DNA of 64,000 nt from an uncultured Acidobacteriia bacterium (GCA_903909435.1 CAIVVT010000056.1:62001-126000), one strand, 5' to 3'. Shown: positions 8,885 to 18,099, counted from the stretch's first letter. The notes: generated by a model from the letters alone, not told the origin. Made by a program: numbers and translations.

Positions 8885-10789
8885 CTATTTCGGTGACGCG
8901 GGCTCCTGCACGATCAGCACCGGCGCGCCCACGGCATGGCGGACGTGGTTGATGGTGGCGCCATAAACCACGTCTTTCAGGCCCCGATGCCCGTGCGCGC
9001 CCATCACCACCAGGTCGGGGCGCAGGCGCTGGGCGCAGGCGATAATCTCCGCCGGAGCGCTCTTGGCGTAGACCACCTCGAAATCGGCTTCGACCCCCGC
9101 CGCGTGCAGCGCAGCGAGCAGTTTCTCGAAATACGCGCGGCCCTGTTCGATTTCCGAAGTCGAGGCCAGTTCGCCGTACACCTGGCTGACCACGCCTTCC
9201 TCGACGTGCAGCAAGTGCAGTCGCGCCCCGTACGTTTTAGCCAGCGCCGAGGCATGCCGCAAAGCCACGGTGTCCAGTCGGGTGTGGTCGAGCGTCACCA
9301 GAATGCTGCGGTACTGCGGCTGCAGCGCGATTTCGCCGGCCACTTCCGGAATCAGCGAGGCGGGTTTTTCAGGACGCAGGCGCATGTAGCGCCGGATGGC
9401 CGGCTCAAAGGCAATATACGCCAGGAGGAGCCCGATCGCACCCAAAATCGGAAACAGCCCCAACTCCGCCCACAGCCTCCACTTGCCGGCGCCGTCCAGC
9501 CAGTCCGAGATGACCTGGTCGGCCAGCCATAGGTTCAACCCCAGGATCAGTACGGCCGCCGCCCAACTCAGTATCTTCACCCACAGCCGATTCGCGAACT
9601 CTCCCATTCGTCCCCGGTCGCTGGTGAAGTGGATCAGCGGGATCACGGCGAACGGCAACTGCAGGCTCAGGACCACCTGACTCAGGATGATCAGCTTGTA
9701 GGTGGAATGTTCGCCCGCGAAGTAGATCACGAGCGCCGCCGGCAGAACCGCCAGGGTGCGCGTCAGAAATCGCCGCAGCCACGGCTGGACGCGGAAGTTC
9801 AGGAACCCTTCCATCACGATCTGCCCGGCCATCGTCCCGGTAATCGTCGAGGACTGCCCGGAACAGATCAGGGCGACCGCAAACACGATCCCGGCCGCGG
9901 CGGTCCCCAGCAGCGGAGCCAGCAACTGATGGGCCTGCTGGATCTCGGTGACGATGATCCCGCGCTGGAAGAACAAGGCGCCCGCCAGAATCAGGATCGC
10001 GGCGTTGACCAGCATTGCCCCGTTCAGGGCGACGACGGAATCCAGCAGGTTGAAGCGGCAGGCGCTGCGCTTGGACTTGACGCTGCTGCCGATCTGCCGG
10101 GTTTGCACCAACGACGAATGCAGGTACAGATTGTGCGGCATCACCGTCGCTCCCAGGATGCCGATGGCGACGTACAGGCTCTTCCCGTCCAGCCAGGGGA
10201 TCAGCCCCAGCGCCACATGGTGGTAGTCGGGCCGGGCCAGGAACAGCTCCACCATAAACGCCCCGCCGATCACCGTGATGAAGGAGAGGATGATGAATTC
10301 CACGGCCCGCATGCCGAAGCGGCCCAGCCAGAGCACTGCCAGCGCGTCGGTGGCCGAGAGCAGCACGCCAGCCAGCAGTGGCAGCCCGAACAGCAGTTTC
10401 AGGCCGATGGCCGCGCCCAGCACTTCCGCCATGTCGCAGGCCCCGATCGCGATCTCGCACAGCACCCAGAGGGCGTAATTGACCGGCTTCGGGTACGATT
10501 CGCGGCAGGCCTGCGCCAGATCCCGGCCGGTGACGATCCCCAGCCGTGCGCTCAGCGTCTGCAGCAGGATCGCCATCAGGTTGGAAACCACCAGCACCCA
10601 CAGCAGCCTGTAGCCGAAGCGCGCTCCGCCTTCCAGGTCGGTGGCCCAGTTGCCCGGGTCCATGTAGCCGACGCTCACCAGGTAGGCCGGACCGGCGAAG
10701 GCGAACATGCGGCGCAGCATGGTCGGCTGGCGGGTGGCCACGGAGGCGTGGACTTCCGGCATCGATGGGGTTGTGGCGTTCATGCTCAT
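8885..10789 (-). CDS. Nramp-family divalent metal transporter fused to a universal stress protein domain
   Basis: 634 residues. The N-terminal 470 or so form an Nramp (MntH-type) Mn2+/Fe2+ symporter with the TM1 motif DPGNWATD (D44) and the TM6 motif MPHNLYLHS, the two metal-binding elements, plus about 11 hydrophobic spans. From about residue 490 a UspA-like alpha/beta domain follows (YRSILVTLDHTRLD and, near the end, VVMGAHGHRGLKDVVYG), with the GxxGHxG-type nucleotide-binding signature. Usual MntH is about 420 residues without this tail. The Usp part would sit in the cytoplasm and could gate transport by nucleotide state (inference). Confidence 0.93.
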   Translation of the reverse strand: MSMNATTPSMPEVHASVATRQPTMLRRMFAFAGPAYLVSVGYMDPGNWATDLEGGARFGYRLLWVLVVSNLMAILLQTLSARLGIVTGRDLAQACRESYPKPVNYALWVLCEIAIGACDMAEVLGAAIGLKLLFGLPLLAGVLLSATDALAVLWLGRFGMRAVEFIILSFITVIGGAFMVELFLARPDYHHVALGLIPWLDGKSLYVAIGILGATVMPHNLYLHSSLVQTRQIGSSVKSKRSACRFNLLDSVVALNGAMLVNAAILILAGALFFQRGIIVTEIQQAHQLLAPLLGTAAAGIVFAVALICSGQSSTITGTMAGQIVMEGFLNFRVQPWLRRFLTRTLAVLPAALVIYFAGEHSTYKLIILSQVVLSLQLPFAVIPLIHFTSDRGRMGEFANRLWVKILSWAAAVLILGLNLWLADQVISDWLDGAGKWRLWAELGLFPILGAIGLLLAYIAFEPAIRRYMRLRPEKPASLIPEVAGEIALQPQYRSILVTLDHTRLDTVALRHASALAKTYGARLHLLHVEEGVVSQVYGELASTSEIEQGRAYFEKLLAALHAAGVEADFEVVYAKSAPAEIIACAQRLRPDLVVMGAHGHRGLKDVVYGATINHVRHAVGAPVLIVQEPASPK

Positions 10790-10858
10790 GACGACAGGCG
10801 CGGAATACCCTAGTCTAGCTCCGGTGTGAAGATTGACTCGCGCTAGCCGGTTCTGTGG

Positions 10859-11196
10859 GGCGGCTCTCCAGAGCCTCCGCCTGGAGTCTCTACATTCGGC
10901 TCAGGCCAGAGGTGGGACAGACGATCAGCTTCTGTCGTCTGTCGCCGAGGCCGCCCTTCGGGCCACATTGCGCTGCGGACGGAATCTCCGCGTGCGGCGG
11001 AAGGCAGCCGGCTACGCGCCATTTAAGGAAAACGTCGGTCGACTATGAAATCCCTTGGGTGAGGTATAGGCCATGCTCGGCGTTCGCCAAGCACGACAGA
11101 CCACGCAAGGCGATGGTCTGTCCCACCGGTGCGCCAAAGTCTGCTCTCGCTCCCCCAAGAAATGTACAAACTCGAGGCGGAGGCTGAAGCCTCCGC
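10859..11196. repeat. Palindrome-rich element with nested inverted repeats in a 487-bp non-coding gap
   Basis: The gap 10790-11276 has no convincing gene. GGTGGGACAGAC at 10911-10922 is repeated inverted at 11116-11127. Outside it, GCCTCCGCC near 10874 pairs with GGCGGAGGC at 11176-11184. Local hairpins include GACAGACGA/TCGTCTGTC (about 10916-10943) and GCGGAGGC-TGAA-GCCTCCGC at 11177-11196. The 15-mer GGCGGCTCTCCAGAG at 10859-10873 recurs inverted at 51046-51060. This looks like a REP- or MITE-like palindromic unit or a decayed element. Confidence 0.55.
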
Positions 11197-11276
11197 ACCA
11201 CTTTGCCCTGGGAAGCCGGACAGGTTATTTCACACCAGGCGCTAAGCTGAAAGCGCGGACGAGTCACCAATCCAGC

Positions 11277-11561
11277 ATGCAACGCATCCTGATCCGTACA
11301 GCCATCGCCCTCGTGATCGCCCTGCTCGCCGTCGATGTGGGCGACAACCTCGTGCTGCGCTACCGCATCCACGCCCATCGCCAGCCGTTCGGCGCGGTCG
11401 AGGTCCGGCGCTACTTCGCGATTAGGCACAAGGACCAGCGCATCGAATACGTGCCAACCGACCCGGAGACCCGGCCCTGTGTCAATTCTTTGCTCCCGCA
11501 GTTGGGCAACAACCCCTGCTGGTACGTCTCCCGCAACCCGGTCGAGCGGATTGAGATGTAG
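11277..11561 (+). CDS. Small membrane-anchored protein of unknown function
   Basis: 94 residues from ATG 11277. One hydrophobic segment lies near the N-terminus (ILIRTAIALVIALLAVDVG). A soluble part follows with VEVRRYFAIRHKDQRIEYVP and two cysteines (CVNSLLPQLGNNPCW) that could form a disulfide outside the cytoplasm. Such short one-span proteins are common acidobacterial hypotheticals. The longer upstream in-frame reading would run through the palindromic repeat and is rejected. It converges with the DUF1080 gene, leaving only about 5 bases between the ends. Confidence 0.6.
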   Translation: MQRILIRTAIALVIALLAVDVGDNLVLRYRIHAHRQPFGAVEVRRYFAIRHKDQRIEYVPTDPETRPCVNSLLPQLGNNPCWYVSRNPVERIEM

Positions 11562-11566
11562 CCCGG

Positions 11567-12328
11567 CTACTTCCAGATCACCGGGCCTTCGCCCAGATGG
11601 CGCAGCCAGATGTTGCGGAAGCGCATGGTGGTGAGCGGCGCTCCGGGGAAGCCGCTGTGGTCCTGCAGCAGGATCGGGCCATCCGGGCAGCCCTTGGCCT
11701 GTCCGCTCCTGGCAATCGTCATGTGATCCTGCACCAGGACGCCGTTCAGCAGGACGGTGACGGTGGCCAGGTCGGTCACGTTGCCCTTCGCGTCGCAGCG
11801 CGGGCCGTGGAAGATCATGTCGTAAGTGGACCACTCGCGCGGCGGTCTGGCGGCATTCACGAGCGGAGCGGCTTGCCCGTACAACGCTCCCAGCACGCCG
11901 TCCGCATAGGTCGGGTTCTGATACGAATCGAGCACCTGGATTTCGTATTTGCCTTGCAAGTAGACCCCGCTGTTGCCGCGCAGTTGGCTGTGCTGCTCGG
12001 GCATGTACGGAGGCATGAACTCGAGGTGAATCTGCGCGTCGCGGAATTTCTCGGTGGAGACGATGTCGCCTACGCCCGTAACGCAGGCCATGGCGCCGCT
12101 CTCGATGGTGCAGCGGCAGGGCGCACCGTCCTTGTCACGCACGAAGTGCGAGACGTCGCTGCCATCAAACAGCACCACCGCGTCGGCCGGGGCTTTGGTC
12201 GCCGAACCCGGGTCAACGACCCTTGGTTGAGGTCCTTCGTCTTTTTGCGGCGCCGCGTTCGCAATGCCCAGGGTCAGGCCCGCCAGCAGGAGGGCCAGCG
12301 TCGTCGTTCGAGTGATGCCGTGATTCAT
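11567..12328 (-). CDS. DUF1080 (3-keto-disaccharide hydrolase-type) secreted protein
   Basis: 253 residues from ATG 12328, with signal peptide TLALLLAGLTLGIANA. The DUF1080 lectin-like jelly roll begins at VVLFDGSDVSHFV and includes DAQIHLEFMPP, GNSGVYLQGKYEIQVLDS and the final ILLQDHSGFPGAPLTTMRFRNIW, all typical of this family. Members include 3-keto-glucoside hydrolases and many uncharacterised secreted sugar-binding or hydrolytic proteins of acidobacteria, planctomycetes and verrucomicrobia. The longer upstream reading overlaps the next gene in another frame and is not used. Confidence 0.88.
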   Translation of the reverse strand: MNHGITRTTTLALLLAGLTLGIANAAPQKDEGPQPRVVDPGSATKAPADAVVLFDGSDVSHFVRDKDGAPCRCTIESGAMACVTGVGDIVSTEKFRDAQIHLEFMPPYMPEQHSQLRGNSGVYLQGKYEIQVLDSYQNPTYADGVLGALYGQAAPLVNAARPPREWSTYDMIFHGPRCDAKGNVTDLATVTVLLNGVLVQDHMTIARSGQAKGCPDGPILLQDHSGFPGAPLTTMRFRNIWLRHLGEGPVIWK

Positions 12329-12414
12329 GCCAAGTATCCTATCGCCACGCCTCTGCCCGCCGCCATTGCCGCGAGCGCAGCTTCTTCCGCAGCGCAGACC
12401 CCACGCCGCGGCCA

Positions 12415-14355
12415 TCAGCGCGACGACGGCGGGATCGCGTGGACCACGAACCCATCGACATCGATGTCGTAGGCCTTGGAGAACGCCGCCTTCGAATGCA
12501 GGCAGCGAACCGTAATCGTGTGCCGCCCCGGCGCAAGCCCGTCGTAAACGGCTTCGGAGCGCCACTCGATCCCCGCTGAAAACTGATCGACCACTTCCCG
12601 CGCACGCCCATCGATCAATACCTGGGCCTGACCGTGGGTGTAGGCGCGCGTGAACACGTAGCTCACGCCCGTCCCGTTGAAGGCCAGCGAGACCTCGGCC
12701 CCCTCGTCCTCGGTGTAGCTCAAGGTCTGTCCGCACGCCGAGCCGAAGCCCCGCAGCGTGCGCCAGGCCCCCCGGTATTTCGGCTGCGGGTCTTGATCGT
12801 CGAGCAGGGCGGCGTCGCAGGGTGGCAGCGGCCTGTCCGGCACCACCCCGGCCGGTGCGCGCAAACGCACGTTCAGCGCTCCATCCGGCGCGTAATCCAC
12901 GAAGTACTTCTCGTACGGATCCCGCTCGTACAGCGCCCGCAGTTCCGGTTCCGGCTTGCGGATCGTGCACTCGATCAACTGGCTATGCCAGAGCATGCGC
13001 GGGTAGATGCAATCGCCGTACGCCAGCAGCCACGGCGTCTCCGGCCCGCTGTTCACATAGAGATGCGAGGACGGACCCATGCCGTGAAGCTGCCGCTGCA
13101 TATCGGCGGCGCTTCTGCCGGTCGCACTGCGCACCATCCAGGAGAAATGGACCAGATCCTTGAAATACTGGGCCCGCCGCAAGCCCGACGCCCCGGTCAG
13201 CAGTAACGCGGCCGTGCCGACCGCTGCCCACCAGCGGGCCGAATTGTGACTGAAGGCCAGGTCGAGCAGGTCCTGAAGGAACAAAGCGATGGCGAAAAGC
13301 AGGAAGATCTGGGGACCGTAGACGTAAAACGGCGACCGTATGTTCGATAGAAAACTGACGGGCAGCAGCGTGAGCAGAAACACACCAAACCCGAACAGGA
13401 TCGTGCCGCGGCGGCGGACGGCGGCGTACACCAGCATGGCCAACAGCAGCGCGGCCACCAACCCGAAGTAGCGCTCCTCCGCGCCAAACACGAGCGCGGC
13501 GTAATAAGCGAACGACTTTAGCATCGCCGCGGGACCGAAATCCAGGTGGTAATCGCTGCCGGCGGGGAGCTTCGACTGCAGGTCCCGCGCCAGCACCAGA
13601 TAGCGTGCGGCGAAAGCCAGCAGGATCGCGCAGTGCAACCACAGGTGTTTACCGACCTCGGCGGCCAAGCGGCGCGGGGTTATGCCTTTCTCCGCCCGGA
13701 TGGCGATCAGGGCCGCCAGGCATACGGGCACGACGATGCCGAACTCCTTGCTGCGAAGCGCCAGCAGATACAGGACGGCGCTCAGGATCCAGAGCGGCTT
13801 GCGTTCGGACAGGATCGCGAGCGTGCTGGCCAGGAGGAAGCAGGTGCACAGCACGTCGAACGACGCGGCGAGGTATGTGGCGGTCTGCGCCGTCGCGTAC
13901 AGTGTGCCGAAGACGCCCAACGCGGCGATCGCCAATGGGGTCCGCAGCCCCAGCCGGCGGAACAGGGCAAACGCCATCAGGCAATTGGCGAAATGGAGGC
14001 CCAGGAAGCAGACCAGCTGCGGCGTGTAGTTCAGCCCGAACCGGTCAAAGAGGAAACGCTCCAGCGCGAACCCCATCGGCCGGTCGTTGTAGATGGCGTT
14101 TGGAAACAGGTGGAGAATGCGGCCGTAGTCCACCCGGGTGGTCCAGCCCAGGTTATTCAGCTCATCCTGGCTGAGCATCGGGAAGGCGCGGAAGGCCCAG
14201 CTTACGCCGTTCCAGCACAGCAGCAAGGCCCATAGCGCGAGCAGCCCCACGGCAATCCAGGCGGCAGTCCCGAATCGCTCTAACGCTGCTTCAGAGCGGT
14301 TACTATCCGGGGGGCGCTCACTTTCGACGGCGCTGCCGCCATTTGGCTCCATCAT
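12415..14355 (-). CDS. Large membrane protein, GT-C glycosyltransferase-like, with C-terminal beta-sandwich
   Basis: 646 residues. About ten hydrophobic spans lie between residues 30 and 400. An early luminal loop carries QDELNNLGW and NDRPMGF, resembling the acidic first-loop site of GT-C (ArnT/PMT-like) glycosyltransferases. After about residue 420 comes a soluble domain whose end (SLAFNGTGVSYVFTRAY, then QVLIDGRA and GRHTITVRC) looks like a beta-sandwich carbohydrate-binding or sialidase-like fold. No specific substrate can be named. It follows the other large membrane gene (14452) on the same strand with a 96-bp gap. Confidence 0.6.
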   Translation of the reverse strand: MMEPNGGSAVESERPPDSNRSEAALERFGTAAWIAVGLLALWALLLCWNGVSWAFRAFPMLSQDELNNLGWTTRVDYGRILHLFPNAIYNDRPMGFALERFLFDRFGLNYTPQLVCFLGLHFANCLMAFALFRRLGLRTPLAIAALGVFGTLYATAQTATYLAASFDVLCTCFLLASTLAILSERKPLWILSAVLYLLALRSKEFGIVVPVCLAALIAIRAEKGITPRRLAAEVGKHLWLHCAILLAFAARYLVLARDLQSKLPAGSDYHLDFGPAAMLKSFAYYAALVFGAEERYFGLVAALLLAMLVYAAVRRRGTILFGFGVFLLTLLPVSFLSNIRSPFYVYGPQIFLLFAIALFLQDLLDLAFSHNSARWWAAVGTAALLLTGASGLRRAQYFKDLVHFSWMVRSATGRSAADMQRQLHGMGPSSHLYVNSGPETPWLLAYGDCIYPRMLWHSQLIECTIRKPEPELRALYERDPYEKYFVDYAPDGALNVRLRAPAGVVPDRPLPPCDAALLDDQDPQPKYRGAWRTLRGFGSACGQTLSYTEDEGAEVSLAFNGTGVSYVFTRAYTHGQAQVLIDGRAREVVDQFSAGIEWRSEAVYDGLAPGRHTITVRCLHSKAAFSKAYDIDVDGFVVHAIPPSSR

Positions 14356-14451
14356 CGAAGAGGGTTCCTCAGGCCGGGGACTCGGCGAAATTCCAGGCTA
14401 CAACACCACTCGTTGTGACCCGTTCTCACCAACTCCCGGGCGGCTGGCCGC

Positions 14452-16971
14452 TCAGTGCGCCATCGACGCGCTCTGAACATAAACAGGCTTGGCGTTGTGC
14501 CCGGTGACGTAGAAATAGCCCGCGCCCGCGCCCACGGGTGCGGTGAAGACCTCGGAGTAGTCCGCCCACTCCGGAGTGCAGCGCACGGGTATCAGCGAAA
14601 CCGGCATCTCTTTGTCCTGCGTGTCTACCCAGTTCACCTGGAGCCGCGTGAACGTGTCCGGCTGCGGGCAGCGCGCCCGCAGTGCCACCCGGTAGGTACC
14701 GCCGGCGTCCACCCTCACGCGCTGGTTTATGTACAGCTGCTCGTTGACCAGGACACCGTGTTCGGCGGGCACGTAGACGACCTTGCGGCCGTTGTCCCAA
14801 TTCTGAAGTCCATCCCGGAAGTCGTTATTGGCCAGCAGTTCGCGGCTGTATTCGAACTCAGGCTTCAGTCGTGCCAGGCGTTCGATGCCGGACGTGAAAA
14901 CCTCGTTCGTGTAGCGCTGCAGGAAGCGCTGGGCGATGGAGTTGGGTTTAGCCTCGGACGAACCCGTGCGGCAGCCCGTAAACCAATGGATGCCGTTCGC
15001 GCGGGCGAACTCCAGAATGTCGGCTTCGCTTCTGGTTGAGCCCAAGGGGACCCGCCCCCTGCCGCTATGCCAGCTGTTCATGTAAGTCGGGCCGGTGAAA
15101 TAGGCGATCTGCACGACCTCGCAATCCAGCGTCGCGACGGCCGTTCCCGGTTGTACCAGGTTGACGTAGTTGGCCAGGGAGTCCGATGGCGCCATGTTGC
15201 GCTGGTAGATTTGCGCGGCGTCGGCCTTAAACGGGTTCAGCAGGAAGTCCTTGTGGTAGAAGCTCGAACTGGGCAGGAAGAACAGGTTCAGCGCCCAGAC
15301 CAAACCCGCGCAAGCCACGGCAACTCGCCGGAAGCGCGGCTCGCCCAGGGCCAGCGGAATTGCCAGCGCCAGGGTGGAGAAGGCCAGCGGCGCGTACAGG
15401 TAGCGCAGGTGCGGCACCGACAGCAGCACGCACGGCGCGGTGATCACGGCCAGCCAGAACGGCGCGCGCGCGGCCCGCGGCCAGCGCCGGTACGGAACGG
15501 CCAGCGCCAGGGGCAACAGCAGCAGCGACTGGAACCCGAACCCACCGTCCTGGCTCTCGTAGAAGCGGGATGTGTGGAAGGTGAGGTCGAAGAGCGTGCG
15601 CCAGGACGGCTTTTCCGTCCAGCGTATGTCTTTGACGTACCAGCGCGCATTCATGTATTGCGACGGGAAGACGTTGCCCAGGAACGGGAACAGCGGGTTG
15701 CCCGTGCGGGCCCAGGCGTTGACGTAGGGGAATGCGCCCAGCGCCAGGAACAGTCCCACCGCCGCCAGCGCACGGCGCGGCACGGCGACCGCGGCCATCA
15801 CCAGGATGGGCACCGCGATGGCGAACGAGCCGAACTTCGAGGCCAGCGCGGCCCCTGCCAACAGCCCGGCGAGCATCGCGGCGGTCCCCCGCGCGCCATC
15901 CGTCTGCGCCCGGTCGTCCGCCCGAGTATCCGCCGTGACGCTTGCACGGTCCTTGAAGGCATTCAGCACGGACGCGAAGGCGGCCAGCAGGAAGCCCGTC
16001 TGCGCGTTTTCAATCAACAGATTCGCTGTGACCAGCTGGACCAGGGGGGTGGAAACGAAGACTCCGGCCACCAGCCAGGCCGCCCAGTCGGGAGCCCAGC
16101 GGCGCAGGATGCGCACCAGCAGCAGGACCATCAGTGCCAGCAGCGCGAAGTCCAGCAGTCGCGCGGCCGTCTCCCCGCCCAGCAGATAGGCGATGGCGTA
16201 GGCGAACGTGCCGGCCATCGGCATCAACGACCACACGAATGTTCCCGGATCGTAGGCAAAAAAGTGGTTCGCCGCCAGACGCACGGGCAGCGCCAGGTGC
16301 ATGGCAAGTCCGTCCGCGCCGGCTTCCGGCTTGGGGATCAAGACTAGGTGGGCGAGCAGGCTGATGCCGAGCACGATCAAGGGCAAGGCCGCAGCGCGCG
16401 TCAGGGTCGGGACCGGCGCGAAAGCCTGTCTGGCAAATGCGGCGAGTCGTCCCACGTACTCGCGGTTCAACGCCAGCGGCAGCGCCAGCACCAGCCCCCA
16501 GGCGGCCAGGTAGTGGATCCGGAACGGCGCGGTGACGGCCAGCAGCGTGACGTACAGCGCCAGTCCGGTGAACGCGGAGACCGCGAAAGCCGCGGAATCG
16601 ACCGGCGTTTGCGGCTGCCTGCCGCCCTGCAGCCGGAACAAGCCTCGGGTCACGGCGTCGCCCAGTGCCGAGCAGGCCGCCAACAGAAGCGCCACCGCCG
16701 CCACCGGGCCGGGGCCCGTAAGCGCGACGCCGATGACCAGCGTAAACGCCAGCAGGTGCGCCCGGGTCAGCTTAGGCGCCCGCCAGATCGAGAGCGCCCC
16801 CAGCACGCAGCAAATCACGGCGAAGTAGATGAAGTTTTTCGCGCCGATGCGCTCCCAGATGTGCTGCTTCCACAGCGGGACCGAAAGGAACCCGTACAAC
16901 GCCACTCCCAACGCCAGGGTCAGAACTGCCCAGGGTCTGGAAGCCGATAAAGACCTCATGAGCAAGAGCAT
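14452..16971 (-). CDS. Large membrane protein, GT-C glycosyltransferase-like, with C-terminal carbohydrate-binding-like domain
   Basis: About 839 residues from ATG 16971; ATGs at 16959 and 17031 are alternatives because no start has a well-placed Shine-Dalgarno. About 14 hydrophobic spans fill residues 10-560, with a loop motif KPEAGADGLAMHLALPVRL that recalls the first acidic loop of PMT/ArnT-like enzymes. The C-terminal 250 residues are soluble and end in a jelly-roll-like domain (INQRVRVDAGGTYRVALRAR and ADYSEVFTAPVGA) similar to carbohydrate-binding modules. It pairs with the 12415 gene and may act on cell-surface glycans (inference). Confidence 0.6.
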   Translation of the reverse strand: MLLLMRSLSASRPWAVLTLALGVALYGFLSVPLWKQHIWERIGAKNFIYFAVICCVLGALSIWRAPKLTRAHLLAFTLVIGVALTGPGPVAAVALLLAACSALGDAVTRGLFRLQGGRQPQTPVDSAAFAVSAFTGLALYVTLLAVTAPFRIHYLAAWGLVLALPLALNREYVGRLAAFARQAFAPVPTLTRAAALPLIVLGISLLAHLVLIPKPEAGADGLAMHLALPVRLAANHFFAYDPGTFVWSLMPMAGTFAYAIAYLLGGETAARLLDFALLALMVLLLVRILRRWAPDWAAWLVAGVFVSTPLVQLVTANLLIENAQTGFLLAAFASVLNAFKDRASVTADTRADDRAQTDGARGTAAMLAGLLAGAALASKFGSFAIAVPILVMAAVAVPRRALAAVGLFLALGAFPYVNAWARTGNPLFPFLGNVFPSQYMNARWYVKDIRWTEKPSWRTLFDLTFHTSRFYESQDGGFGFQSLLLLPLALAVPYRRWPRAARAPFWLAVITAPCVLLSVPHLRYLYAPLAFSTLALAIPLALGEPRFRRVAVACAGLVWALNLFFLPSSSFYHKDFLLNPFKADAAQIYQRNMAPSDSLANYVNLVQPGTAVATLDCEVVQIAYFTGPTYMNSWHSGRGRVPLGSTRSEADILEFARANGIHWFTGCRTGSSEAKPNSIAQRFLQRYTNEVFTSGIERLARLKPEFEYSRELLANNDFRDGLQNWDNGRKVVYVPAEHGVLVNEQLYINQRVRVDAGGTYRVALRARCPQPDTFTRLQVNWVDTQDKEMPVSLIPVRCTPEWADYSEVFTAPVGAGAGYFYVTGHNAKPVYVQSASMAH

Positions 16972-17092
16972 AACCGATTCGGCCGTACAGCTTTCCTTGT
17001 GGATGGGCGGCGGTCGGGGCCGGGGCCGCAACGGTACGGGGACCGGTGAAAACCACCGCGTTTTCGCCGGGGCCGCCCCACCGCCGGTGCGC

Positions 17093-17098
17093 TATAGT
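17093..17098 (+). promoter_or_regulatory. Probable -10 box for rpsU
   Basis: GCTATAGTG contains a TATAGT hexamer about 50 bases before the rpsU start. No good -35 element is seen 16-18 bases upstream. The same GCTAyAAT-like form appears before several other genes here. Confidence 0.35.
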
Positions 17099-17147
17099 GA
17101 AGGTTGCGTGTCCGTTGAATCCCCACGCCGGAAGGAGGTGAGTGTAT

Positions 17148-17345
17148 ATGGCAGAAGTCGTCGTCCAGGACGGTGAAACTCTTGAAAGCGCATTGCGCCG
17201 GTTCAAGCGCAAGGTGCAGCAAGAGGACATCATCAAGGAGATCAAGAAGCACTCCCACTACATGAAGCCCGGCGAACGGAAGCGCGTCAAAGCAGCGCTG
17301 GCCCGTAAACGGAATCGGAAAAAGCGGTCCAGGGATATGGACTAA
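17148..17345 (+). CDS. rpsU: 30S ribosomal protein S21
   Basis: 65 residues from ATG 17148. An in-frame GTG at 17142 is rejected because the very strong Shine-Dalgarno GGAGGTGA at 17133-17140 is spaced correctly for 17148. The protein is basic and matches bS21 throughout: ESALRRFKRKVQQEDIIKEIKKHSHYMKPGERKR, ending in a lysine/arginine-rich tail. bS21 sits near the 3' end of 16S rRNA on the 30S platform and takes part in initiation. It is monocistronic here and followed by a hairpin. Confidence 0.97.
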   Translation: MAEVVVQDGETLESALRRFKRKVQQEDIIKEIKKHSHYMKPGERKRVKAALARKRNRKKRSRDMD

Positions 17346-17370
17346 GGTCCACAAACTGACCAGTCGTTTC

Positions 17371-17414
17371 GCACCAGGGGCGCTTGAGCCGTGAGGTTCA
17401 AGCGCCCCTGGTGC
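17371..17414 (+). terminator. Strong hairpin after rpsU
   Basis: A 17-base-pair perfect stem beginning GCACCAGGGGCGC and ending GCGCCCCTGGTGC, with a 10-base loop, begins 26 bases after the rpsU stop. The following bases (gtctggtg) are not a T-run, so it may be a stem that protects the mRNA 3' end or an atypical terminator. The rest of the gap to 17601 shows no gene. Confidence 0.55.
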
Positions 17415-17601
17415 GTCTGGTGAAGTGGCCGGGAGATGGAGGGCAATCTGCCAGGCAGGTCAGGGCAATTGCAGGTAAAGGCGACCCAGAGCGATCCGGC
17501 GCCGCTGCTTGGAGTCTCCCGAGAGCCCCCCGGCAGTCGAGTTGTCGGCCAGCGGCACGGCGGGCCGAGGCATACCGTGCCGCTGAGCTTGCATGGGGCG
17601 G

Positions 17602-18099
17602 CTAATCGCCCGCGGGCCGCTTGTGCTTGGTGCTCGAACTGGTCAGAAGCTGCAGTCCCGTGCGCTGCGTCCAGGCGCACAAGGCCCGCACTTCAGTGCC
17701 TGTGGGCGTCTTGTCGGGATGCATGGTCCGATACCCCGACTTGGGCATGCGTCCGCTCTCGACCGCCTCGCACGCGGCCAGCAGAACGGCTGCAGCGCGT
17801 TTGTCGTTGCGCCATTCGGAGAAATTCAGCGCCCGCCGGCCCTTCTCGACGTCCTCGGTGAGGATCGACCCCAGCGGTTCCACCTGGCTGTACCAGGGCC
17901 ATTTCGTCTCATTGGAATGACAGTCGCCGCAGGCGCGGCGGAGGGTCCCGGCCACCTCCGGCGGAGGCTGCAGAACGGCTTCCATGCTGTGCGTCGGGTC
18001 ATTGGGCGGGTTGACGTGGGGAGCCCGCACCAGAAAGGCGAGCAGGAATACGGGTACGACCGTCAAAAGAATCGGCATTTGTTTGCGCATTCGAAGCAT
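17602..18099 (-). CDS. Heme-binding domain (Haem_bd) monoheme c-type cytochrome
   Basis: 165 residues. An N-terminal membrane anchor or uncleaved signal (MPILLTVVPVFLLAFLV) is followed by one heme site CGDCH at 57-61 in the context CHSNETKWPWYSQVEPLG, the signature of the Haem_bd family. Later motifs such as ALNFSEWRNDKR and SGRMPKSGY also fit that family. It is the last gene of a cluster with the outer-membrane barrel and decaheme cytochrome (38-bp gap), so it could be a periplasmic or inner-membrane-anchored electron shuttle to the decaheme protein (inference). Confidence 0.88.
   Translation of the reverse strand: MLRMRKQMPILLTVVPVFLLAFLVRAPHVNPPNDPTHSMEAVLQPPPEVAGTLRRACGDCHSNETKWPWYSQVEPLGSILTEDVEKGRRALNFSEWRNDKRAAAVLLAACEAVESGRMPKSGYRTMHPDKTPTGTEVRALCAWTQRTGLQLLTSSSTKHKRPAGD

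Noticed and set aside
9405-10813. Long frames on both strands within the Nramp-Usp gene
   Set aside because: They are other-frame readings of a gene with unmistakable Nramp motifs.
11073-11276. N-terminal extension of the small protein at 11277
   Set aside because: The extension passes through the inverted repeats and lacks protein character; a signal-like segment starts right at 11277.
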